DNA of 64,000 nucleotides. Source: Aplysia californica (lineage: Eukaryota > Mollusca > Gastropoda > Aplysiida > Aplysiidae). Where the stretch lies: assembly GCF_000002075.1 (NCBI RefSeq), contig NW_004797305.1, positions 1-64,000 of the forward strand, given 5' to 3'. Positions within the stretch are counted from its first letter, which is position 1, and each line of letters starts with the position of its first letter. The notes beneath the pieces are model-generated. The model worked only from the letters and a program-made list of their open reading frames with translations, ran no database searches and was not told where the DNA came from. Both the position numbers and the translations under genes were made by a program. This document shows, in pieces, positions 39,801-51,800 of this stretch.

Positions 39801-42800
39801 TTACACACACACACCCACACTACCAGGTCTGGGCGCTGAAACTTTCTGAAATCACAAAAGAGTTCCCCTACTGAGTCTGTATACTTCGTGACTTTGTTCC
39901 CGGTTACCGGGTCTGTATACACTTCGATCTGAAAGTGAATTGAAAAAGCCGGCCAGGCATCAGTGCATCTTGCAGGGGGCCACTTTTCGGCAAGTCCTTA
40001 TTCAAAAGGGAAACGAACTGGTAGGTTGATACAGGATGATACTTCAAGCCTCTACTGTTTTCTAGGACACCAAACCCTTGAATTTTGGGGCCACCTTCTA
40101 CTGAAGTAACTTCAAATAATAGGATAAATAGGACACCAATATTTATGACAAAAAATTGCCCAGTAAAGTCATGAGGATGCTACAGGGCAATGAATAAAAA
40201 GTAAAAATAGTAAAAATATAGCAGAAATTGTCCAAGACAGCCATCCATTTTCAATGAAAAAATTGGTTGTCTTACACATGTGGACATTTTGGACAGTCTC
40301 ATTACAATATTTTTAAAATGCAAGAATGGAAGAAGTTGATTGTCTTAGACAAGTGGTTGTTAGAATAAGTTAAACTGTATGTAACAGTGTTATTTGACTA
40401 AAAAGCAATGGCAGCATGCACCAAAGGTTTGTACTTATTCACTTGTGCTTTAAGGCGAAAGAGACAAATAACAGTGCATATCCTCTAGAAGTAGACCGAC
40501 AGAGTAGCTACATTTTAACTCTTTATCTCCGAGGGGGATAAACCCACTACGGCGTGGCCCTTTTTTGGTGCTAAATCTAAAAATGACAGAAACATCATTA
40601 AATGGGTCATAAAATCGAAACTAGCAAACCTATTATGATAGTTCTTCATCTAATGAATGAACGTCTGGTATAAAAGACCTGTTTTTGGCAATTGCCGAAA
40701 AGTAATTTGACATCGAAGTCGTCGGAAAGGAATGTGCCCGAGCCGCTCCGGTACAGTGGTTCTGATCGCGAGCCGCTGGGAGCGGCTTGCCGGAGAGAGA
40801 TAAAAGAGTTAAAGAAGTAGGAGGAGCAGTTTATACAAAATCAACTACCATTACCAGCTACTAGTAAAAAATTTATTACCTGTAAATAAAATAAATAAAA
40901 AGTCAGTTGTTTAAACTGTATTAAGTATAACTCACGTCACTACGAGTAAGAGGCAAAACAAAATTAACTGAAAAAAAAAAGAATTTAAAAAGATAAAAGG
41001 AAAGTCATCAGATAATACATAAACAAACAAGTATGAGCCACTGGTTATGTTTTCAATAACAGAATGAAAAGTTTAGAAGAAGGTTGCATAGAAACTTTAT
41101 AGCAGTAACAGCTATTAATGTATTTTTATTGCAGTAGAATGTGATCATCAACTTACAGTATGAAGAAACATCTGGGTTGGATCGACTACCCAGACTTGAC
41201 ATAGAAGCTGATGAATAAAAAATGAAAAAAAAGCTGATGCGCACAGGATTCGACATATTAGCTTGTTTTGCCAAAAGTTAATAACCTGTAAATTTAACAA
41301 ATCTACAAGAAAACTGCATAAAGGGGGGAATTGAATTTTCTTTAAAAGAAAAAAAGGAAAAAGTAACATGTTTTCTCACTGGAGTTTCTTGTCTGACATA
41401 TTACAAAGATAGATAAAACTCAAAGGAAGCAATACTAATCAAAAGTGTTGTTTACATTTTAAAACCAAATTATCACAACCAATGCACTTATAAACAACTA
41501 AAATGATCTCCTTCATTTCATTAAATGAATGCCCTAGTATGCCCCATTGTTGCTCCTCTGCACACTTCCATGTGAAGTGGTGTAAATCTTGAAGGGTTTA
41601 AAAGATTAAAACAAATAATTCCCATCTCAACTGTAAGCAACATGTTATTATTTCTCCATTTTATATTGTTATGATTTCTATGAAAAAGTCACAATGACCA
41701 AGGCTTGATTTTTACTTCTCTGCAGTAGCTCTGGCTGGATCATGACAAAAATCACATATAGAATTTTAAAACTTAAAAAAAAGTGAAATCAATTCAAAAT
41801 GATTTATCAGCAATGTTAACGACACCAACCCAGTAACTTTTGTTATTGGTAACACTGAAATAACAATAACTGGTGAAAGATTATTACTTGTTTGCTTAGA
41901 GTTACTGACCCCAAATGATCATGAAGTGATCATCCAAACAGTTACCCACTCACCAGGTATAGAAGATGGACTGGGCGTGGCATCACCACTGGTGGTGCTG
42001 AAGCCGCGGGAGCCCAGTGGATCTGTTTCAGGGAAGCGCACAGGGTCTGGTGTAGGTTTGTGTTCAGTCAGACCCAGACGAGGCAACAGCTTCTGGTGGT
42101 CCATGGACCCCACAGGCTCTTCTTCCAGCAAAATGGGGGTTTCATCTGTTGTGGGTAGCCAAAACACCAGTTCAGAAGTTTGAAATGACTGTATCCCAAG
42201 CATTAAGAATCATTTTTTGGACAGTCCAAGAAATCTAAAATAATCAAATTATAAAAGCCAAATTGTCATATTGTGGCACTGAAACCTTGAAAACACACAG
42301 CTACCAGCTCTGACACCTTTGATTTTATATCTTCCCCTGAAAAGATAACAACTTCCTCTTCTTAGGAAAATTTCAACTGAAATAATAAAAAACAAATTAC
42401 ACTTAGATCAAAAACATAAATTTATAACAATCTGATAAGAGAAGTCTAATAAAAAGACACCCACAAAAATTGAAGGTCACTTTATATTCTTTTATCCAAA
42501 GAAAAAATGGCACCATTTTTAAAAACATGATTACTTTAGTTTTTTCCTTCAATGAAGTTAAAGAAGAGTAGTCAGGTGCAGGCCCATAAAAACGCTTTTC
42601 TTCAAATTAATACAGTACAGAAATTGGAAAGAGAAGGAAAAGAATCTTTTAAAAAGAAAAAAGGAAGAGGGGGAGAAGGAGAAAATTAAGACAATATGGA
42701 GTGAATTTGAGACATGATATATCAGTGGTGATATGCATTTTTTGAAGATTCAGAACAGAGCCTTCATGAAATTAATTCTAACCGACAAGAAAAAAACAGG

Positions 42801-45800
42801 ATCTCTTTGAGAGCTAATACTGTTTTCCAATGCCCACTCAGCCACTAGCAAATGAAGCAATAGGAGAATACTGCAATGTGTGTTCAGAAGAAACGGGTTT
42901 GCAAGCTGAAAGTTTCGATTCTTAAACAGATATGAACAAATATAACATCCAGACACTCACAGACTAATATAATGCATATACAGCCTCTAAGTGTCCCCCA
43001 AACAAGTCTTATAGGTCAAGTGTAATTATTTATGGTGATGCCAGAACATGCTTCATAAACTCATAAATGCTAGAGAATAAGCAAACCAAGCAAGTAAAGG
43101 TTAGAAACCTAAAATTTTCAGAAAGTTGAATAGAAAAAGGAAGTGAAGGAGTTAATAGGAAGTGAAGGAGTTGAAATGTTTGGTTATTTATAAAAAGGGA
43201 TAAATGAACCAAAATAGCGACTCAAATTAAGGCAGTGACACTACAGAAAGAAATTTATAGTCAATTTGATTGGCCATTGACATTTGCAGGGTAAACTAAA
43301 ATAAGTTTGAGAGAAAAAAAAACAGGCCAGGAAAACTTTTTTTGACAACATGTAGAGTAACTAGTTTTTCGCCACTGACTTTGATGTCCGCGTTGATGCC
43401 ATTGCTGTTATTGGTCATTAGTTAGTTTTTTTTCGGCACTGATCTCCATGCCGTAGGCCACTGAGGTTGTGTCTAGCCGTTCCACTAATGTGGCGAGCTC
43501 CTGTTCTTCTCCTGCTAATCCACCGACGTCATCGGCAAAACGCAAGTTTGTGATTGTCCTGCTTCCAATACTGATTGTTCCATTGAGGTAGACTGCGCTG
43601 GAGGCCTTGTCATATTGTTGTTGTATGACGTTGATCGGGTTGGCATTGATGTTGTATATCCTCATGGTTGCCCATAAAACTGCATGCCAGACCCTGTCAA
43701 AGGCCTTTTTAAAATCCACGAAGATATAATATAGGTTTTGCTGGTGTTGGAGGTACCTCTCGCACAGTATCTTGAGGTTGAAGATCTATTCTATTGTGCT
43801 GCGACCTGATCTAAAGCCTGCCTGCTCTTCAGCAATGATCTTCTCTGCCTGTGATTTCAGTCTGTTCAGCACTATCTTCAACATGACCTTACTAGGGTGG
43901 CTTATTAGACCGACGGTGCGGTAATTCTGATATAGTTGGAGGTTACATTTCTTGGGGAGTGTAATCACTAGTGATTGTGTTCATGGTGTTTGCCATTTTC
44001 CTGTCTGCCAGATCTTGTTGTAGATGACAGTCAGAGCACTTATCATGTCCTTTCCCCTTGCCTGTACTAATTCTCCTGGGATATTATCCACTCCTGCTGA
44101 TTTCCCCTTCTTCAGTGCTTTAACCGCTGCTTCAACTTCTCGAAGGACTGGGTGGTTATCGATGTTGGTTGCTGAGGGAACGTTTTGTACCTCAGGGTTT
44201 CCCGTGGCTTTGTAGTTGTACAATTCTGAGCAGTATTCTGTCCATCTTTTCAAAATGTCTTGTTCCTCAATCAGGCATTTCCCTTGTTTATCTTGAATAG
44301 CAGTGGTGCGCCCTTGTTTAGTGCATGTCAGGTCCTTTACTAATTGGTATGCTTTTTTGCTGTTGTTCGTCTTCAGGCTACCTTCAATTCTTTGGCATTG
44401 TTCTTCAATCCAATTTTCTTTTGCCCTTTTCATACCTTTTTTGATTTCTTGGCTGACTGCTCTGTACTCTTTGGCACCATCTGGTTGTTTCTTTTTCTAC
44501 TTTAGTTTTCTCCTTTTGTTACACAGGTCAAGGACGTTTGTTGTGACCCAGGGCTTATTGACCCGTCAGGGTTTTCCCAGGATCTGACTGGCTGTGTCAG
44601 TCACTGCTGTATTGAAGGTGTTGATCCACGTGTCCATGTCTGTGTCATTGTCAGCATCAATGACACTGAGTGGAGTAAACTTTCCTCCTATCATGGCTTG
44701 GAAGGCTTCTGCTACCTTTGGGTCCTTCAGTTTTTCGGAGTCCTTCAAGAGGAGGCGAAAGGTCATCATTGTAAGGCCGTGGTCGCTGTCAACGTCTGCT
44801 CCTGGGAATGTTCGTGTTTTTCCAATTTTGACACTGGACTGGAAGCGATTTTTTCACCATGATGTAGTCAACCTGGTAGTGATGTTCTCCGCTTGGACTG
44901 TGCCATGTCCATCTCCGTGATGTAGTCAATCTGTGGACTGTGCCATGTCCATCTCCGTGATGCTTTGTGTAGGCCAAACGTATTTGTCAGCACTAGGTGG
45001 TTATAGCTGGCAAATTCCAAGAGCCTTAGACCTCTTTCGTTTGACTCTGAGTTGCAGTATTGTCCACATGTTCCTTTCTAGTTCTCGTATGCATCCTTTC
45101 CTACTTTTGCATTCCAGTCCCCTTGTACAACGATGATGTTTTTCTTGGGGGTCTGGTCTATCACTTATTGTATTTGGTCATAGAAGCCCTCCACAGCCTG
45201 TTCATCATTGTCTGACGTCGGAGCATATGCCAGGATGATAGTGATGTTGAATGGGACTGACCTAAGGCGGATGGTAATAAGCCGGTTAGAAATAGGGTGG
45301 CAGCCCATGATGGTATTCACGACGTCTTCGTGAAAAAAAAATCCAACGCAATTCATATGCTTGTCCTTTTTTCCACTGAAGTACAACTTGTGGCCTTCTC
45401 GAGCTACGATCTCCCCACACTTCTTCCACCATACTTCACAAAGTCCAAGTATGGCCTATTGATATCTGTCCATCTCGTACGTGAGCTCTTCTAGTTTCCC
45501 TGCTGTTCTCAGTGTCCGTACGTTCCATGTGCTAATGGTTATGTTGTTTCTGGCACACATCTTTTGTGCATCAGTAGCATATACTTTTTCACCTCTGTCC
45601 TGGTGCACAACAGCGGATGGTGCGGTCCTTGGTGACCCGGGCGATGGCCGGTCCGGTATAATATCTGAGTTGTTAATCATTTAATGCGGTGTGTCTTGGG
45701 CAGAGAAGCTTGGCGGTGCACATCCCTCTCCAAGCTCTTAACCATAGGCCGATGACCCTGAATATGATGTGGGTTGCCCCGATTGCATGCACTTGACCAT

Positions 45801-48800
45801 AGAGTTCAGCTTGGAACCCTTCCGCTCCGACCATTGAGTTTGTCATGGGACCCTTCCGCTCCGACCGTTGAGTTTGTCATGGGACCCTTCCACTCTAGGC
45901 CGTTGGCTGCTTGATGCTGCTCATCCGCCCAGTGGTGCAGTGTAAACACCACCCCCTCACATGGTTTAGCCGACCAGCTGAAGCGGTGTAACTGAGGTAT
46001 GGTGCAGTGGAGCTACATGTGAGATTTAGAGGATGTGCGAGGACCAGTAATGCCCGTCCACCCTACCAAGTAGAGTGCAGCATGCCAAACATCATACTAC
46101 CTCTCACAGAGCCCCCTATACCCTGCTGCGCTATCAAAACTGAAGTCTATTTGGAAGGACAAAAACTGGTCATCTCAATATATTTTTACGCCGGTGAGTC
46201 GTGGACACTGACAGCAGAATTGGAGAAAAGGATTCAGACAACAGAGATGAGATGTTACCACAGACTCCTTGACATCTTATACAAAGACCACATTTCAAAT
46301 GCTGAGGTACGGAACAGAAACACAAAGCAGTGGGGCAGCAAGAAGAGATGAAAATTAAAGAGGTATGGGCATGTCACAAGATCCACAGGACTTGCCAAAA
46401 CAATCCTACAAGGAACCGTACAAGGAAAGAGAAAGAGAGGAATGCAGAGAAGGAGATGGGAGGACAACATCACTGAGTGGACAGGGAAGACGATGGGTGA
46501 CAATCTGAGGAAAGCAGAGGAAAGAGAGAAATGGCGAGAGCTGGTTGTCAGATGCAGTGGTGCCCCCACGGTTGCCCCAACCATGGTATAGAAGCAGAAG
46601 AAGAAGAGTAACTAACCATCTTGTTTGCTCTCAGCAGCACCAAGCAGATCTGGAGCAGCCAATCCAGAGGCTGAATGACCTAGAGGGGTTCTCTCAAACG
46701 ACGCTCCCGTTGAAGAACTTGCGTGTGCTGACAACTGGTCCTGATTGACCTTTCAAGACAAAGAGGAAAGGGGAAAAAAATTAAACAGTCACAAAAAGGT
46801 TGAGAAAACATTCTATGGAGATATTTTTCAACTCATTTTCAGCATCTGCAATTTTCATTGCCCGACTCGCTTTTAAAATCTGTAAAGTCATTTAGAATTG
46901 CATGCAAAACTGTTCAAGACGCATTTTACACACTGCATCTGCAATTTTCACAGAACAACCTGCTTTTAAAATATCCTGTTTAAGTTAATTAGAATAGCAA
47001 GCAATACCGTTTGTGAAGTAAAGTACACACAGTCAATCGAAACGTTTTCAAGTGAGCCTGATCAGTAGCTAGCCTTGAAGCAGAAGATAATGGCAGCCAA
47101 TTCTCTACCTAAATGGGGTCAGCCCAGGGGAGTGACATCCCCAGAATGCACCCCAACCACCCCCCTCCCCCCCTTCTCCTTCCTCCTCCTCATGTTCTTT
47201 CTGTGAAGTTTGAGAACTTACTTGGCCTCTCAGTATGGCATCTCTATAAATTGTTGGTCTTTGTGGTACTGGATATCTTAATTATTTTAATTCATGACAT
47301 GAACAAAACACAAATTAAAGCGGCATCCTTAGTCACATAGCAGAACAAAAGCATTATGAAATGGCTGGCTTGCTCTTAAGAGGTATTCAAATACAAATAA
47401 AAATCCCTAAACAGTGCTTCCACCAGCTGAAGCTGAAAAGTAAGGAAAATACTGCAGGGGTCTGGGGCGAAGCCCCCGATTTAGAGGGTTGAAAATGGTA
47501 TTTGGGAGACTGATTGAAGAGATTGCCGACAACCCATAACATTTATTTTTTCACCAACATTTTGTCTTGTTTGATTTCTTCACCTACATATCTTTCCATT
47601 GCTGGTGAAAACAAGCAGGTTCCCCTTTCATGGCTATTATAATTCAATTAATTTGTCGTCACACCAATGATAGAAGGCAAATCTGGGAATAATGAACAGA
47701 TATGTACCTCACAATACAGTTGCCAAACGTATACCCTAATTTTTCCTCAATTTTCATGTCTGAATGTCGCCTGTCACAACCTCGGAACCACTTTGAATTA
47801 TTCTTGATTTTAGTAGTCTTAGCATATACTTCTTTCATCGCAGCCCTTATCGCGTTCCCGTGCGGTAGAATCTTCGCATTGATAATTTCCCTACATCTAG
47901 ACAAATTTTCAAAAAAGTTTCTTTCTGACAGTAATTTTCTGTCTAGGATCACAAGTCAATTTACTTGATCGACACGCAGATTTTCCAGCCACAGCAACAA
48001 TCCGAAGGTAGACAGAAGGAAAGAGAGAAAGATAGAAAGGACGAAATTGGCACAAAAAGTTTGCCAGATTTTGATCCACCTGTGTGCAGGTAAAAAATGT
48101 ACTGCCGACCAACCCGCAATGAGTGCATGGGGCATAGCGGAATACTGGTCGATTGCAGAAAATGCGCAATCAGGCAGGTTTCTATAACTTAAACTTGTTG
48201 CCGAGAGAATTACTGTAAATATCCGTAACTTATACAAGACGATACGAAGGCGAGTACGGATCTTTTGCTACGGAATTTCGGCAGCCCTACGATGTCGCAG
48301 TTTTTTACAGAGTTGATAATGATGGAGGAACAAGTACGGAACTGGCAGAAAGTACGGATAACGTAAAAATACGGAAGAGTGGAAGCATTGCTAAAGTAAA
48401 ATATAAGTTAGTCAAAAGGCAGCACCCACCTGGAGGTACTTCTCTCTACAGCCCTGGCACATCAAGTAAAACGGGTTGCCGGTGCCACAGGTACCATCAA
48501 ACCAACCACTGTCATAGTAGCCCAAGCTGCGATAACCGTAGCCACGACTGCTGGCTGGAAAAAAAAATTAACACATTTATTAGGATAAGATTAAGATAAT
48601 AAATAATTTATTGTCCAAGAAGGAAATTTTTCTTGGCTGTACAGAACCGTAAAAACAAAAGCAGGTATATATAGAAATTAAACTATATATTACTCTCATC
48701 AATATTCATTATGAAAAGAAAAGCAAAGCTGACAATAGTATATTATAATATACTCTTTCCGGCAAGTAAACCATTGATTGCTTGTACAATGGGTTTCACC

Positions 48801-51800
48801 ATCTTGGCTTCATTCCTTTAAATCGCTATATGGCTGACAATTTCAGTATCTTTAAGCTATCCTCAGTAAGTTACATTATATCAATATGATAAACACTTCC
48901 AGTGACAACCTATAACAACAAAAAAGACTGAAAACTGGAAAGTAAAACTCACCCCCACAACCTGGGTGAGCAGTTTTCATATGCAGGTTGAAGTTTCGCA
49001 CCTCCAGGCTGCAAATCTCACACTTCACTGATGTGCTCTGCTCTAGTCGCCGACGCTGCGGGGCACCACCAAAAAACAAAAGCAATCAGGACCTTTTGGA
49101 GCAATGATCATGTCCAAGAAATCTCTAAACCTAAAAGTCCTTCACCAGGAATTTTTCAGAGAAAACAAAAAGATCGATTTCAGCTCCCCTCTGATACTTT
49201 TCATTTAATTGTTTAGATCCCAAAATATAAAAAAACCGTGGTCAAAGCTTCGTGACCTGCAAGTACACTATAGGGAATTATTTCTTTCTAAAGCGGAATA
49301 GGCACATGAACAAGTATGAAATATTCCAGACTTCATTGAGACTGTACAAAGAATTTTAAAAATTGAAGAGATCAAAATGAAACATGAGTGGAAAGACTAT
49401 TTATGTTTCGATTTGTGAAGGTCTATATCTGCCAATTTATTTGTGGGTATACTCTGAAAGAATGAAGACCATGGATTGAAATCAGTGAAAGCATGCTATC
49501 TTAATTGTCTACAAGGGTTGGAAATTGAATAAACTTCAATAAAGACTTCTTTTATCTATCTTCATTCCATCCAATTGGGTACAGTCTCTGTGCATCAAAT
49601 GTTTTTGATGTTGTTCATTACAGAACTAACAGACCCCCCCAGGAGTAAATCAACCATCATAAAATCAGACTGAACCCCCCCCCCCCCCCCCCCCTCCTCC
49701 TCCATCCACTTGAACGGACCATAAAAAATATGAGGTAACAATAAACAACATTCTCACAGAAGGTACAGAACTAGACACCGGAAAGAAAGGAGGAAGAAGG
49801 GGGTCAGTGAGGGCTTACAATTGCAGTCATAACCTTAGCAGCATCCCGAGCTGGGTCACTGGTAAGGTTTTCATCAAAGTCTAGGCCATCCTCTGAGTAG
49901 AAGTCCTCTTGCAGGTCAAAGTTGTCATAGAGCTCAAACATTGGCCGGGCCTCACCCACTTCTTGCCTACGCTCTGGCCGATTTCCACGTCTGTCTCTAG
50001 CTGCTGCACACAAAAACACTAAGTCAGTTGCCTAGGACCAAAACTGGGGCTTAAAAAAAAAAAAGAAGTAAAATAAAGGTCCAGTTGCACAAAGAGAACC
50101 TTATTCACTGTGCTGCAAAGAATGCAGTTCTTATTAACTGATAAATAGTTGAAGATTTAGATTAATATTCAACAAACATGATTCACGGAAAAAAAGAATA
50201 TTCTTTGGTCAATAACAAACTGACAAAATCAACAACATGGTAAAAAAGTAATAAATGTTTTAAAAATTGAGAATGGAAACATTATTCTCTACACCATGGT
50301 TATAGGATCAGATCCAAATGAACCAGGACACATTTAGAACAAGGAATAAAGCTTTGAGTCTGATGAGTAGTACAAACCTTTCTTGGATAATAGGTAGATT
50401 TCATTTTAAAACGACGCAAAAAATTCATAATTTCAGCACTGCCTAAAATATAGTCTTTCTCTGTAAATGATATTGCTTACCAGCAGTGAGAAAACTGCGG
50501 ATGTCTACATGTCTCCCTCGAGTCAACCGTCTGGGCCGTCTAGACAGACTGGGTCTCGGAAGCTCGTCAAACTCCTCTATTTCTTCATCAGAGTCCTCGC
50601 TGAGCATCAGGCCGTCTAAACGCAAAGACAGAGCCTCGATTGCCATCTCTCTGCAGACACAATATAAATAAAGAGCAAAAGCTACCATCAAAAAGGGAGA
50701 GGAAACACACAAACACAGAAAAGAAATTTTCAAGCTCTTGTCCCAACTTTATCTTGAGGGAGCCAGATGTCAGCAAATAGAAATTGATGGTGAAAATGAG
50801 CAACAATCACAGTACCTAAATGTCATAGATATTATGTCATCTTATTTAGATATGGTGAAAGTCTGAGAGAAGGCACTTAAAAACATAATTTGTTTACACT
50901 GTTGGTGAAGATTAATATTCTTTGGCTCTTTAACCCTTCAAGTATCACTAACAAATAGCCTAATGTTTCAGGGGAAATTATATGATTTCATATTACATTG
51001 GAAAATGCTTGAAAACAGGCAAACTAAGCATGTTAAGTTCATAAAATTTTAGTCAATAAAAAAATTGGGATAAATGAAATGAGATAGTGACTCAAATTGC
51101 GGCTGATTAAATTAGCTGCGATACCACAGAACAGGGGGGTGTTAATAATTAAAAAAACAGGCTGACAACTCTCTCTTTTGAGATACCAGAAGAGAAACAT
51201 AACTTATAAGTGCAGGTTACAGATGCATTTTTCAGTTGCTATAAACTCATTTTGGTCAGTGGAAAGATGCATTCATCCATAATGTCCTACCTGTCAGATG
51301 CAAGAGAATCAACTCCAGCAGAGTCAGCAAACAAGTTGAAAGGGGCTATGGCGTCCAGTATTCCCCCATCAGGATCATTCCTAAGGTAAGGTGGATCTGT
51401 CTCGTGCTCCAACTCCATCGGATGCTCCAACATCCAGGTGGCCAGCACATTGGTGGACCGTGCGGATACCTCGAGACCAGCCACGCCTGGGGAGGGGCAA
51501 AACACACACACTCTGACCAAGTTTGAGAGATAGATGATACTACTAAAACATCAATAGTAAAAATCTGATCACTATAAAATATTTGGAAAAAAAAGTGCGT
51601 AAAAGGAAAGTGAATTTTGTACTATACATCAAACTATATCACTTCTTTGACAGAATTGGCTGTCCGTCACAAGAAAACAAGAACCCAACAAGAAACTTTG
51701 ACATTTATATATTATTATACTGTTGATTTTTTTTACAAACTTTGATATCTGTATCTGCATCTCCTGCTAGCAAGATTTTGTGGGTCAAATTAGACACCTG

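Larger units (their letters stand above)
37339..41953 (-). other. Introns between helical and linker exons
   Basis: Besides the fold-back element (39334) and the TTAA MITE (40515), the introns hold AT-rich sequence. TTAACCCCTTCACTGCCAG near 37503 resembles one end of a TTAA element, but I find no matching second end. Confidence 0.5.

Noticed and set aside
43408-45680. Endonuclease and reverse transcriptase frames as host genes
   Set aside because: They are fragments of one LINE with stops and frameshifts, bounded by a target-site duplication.
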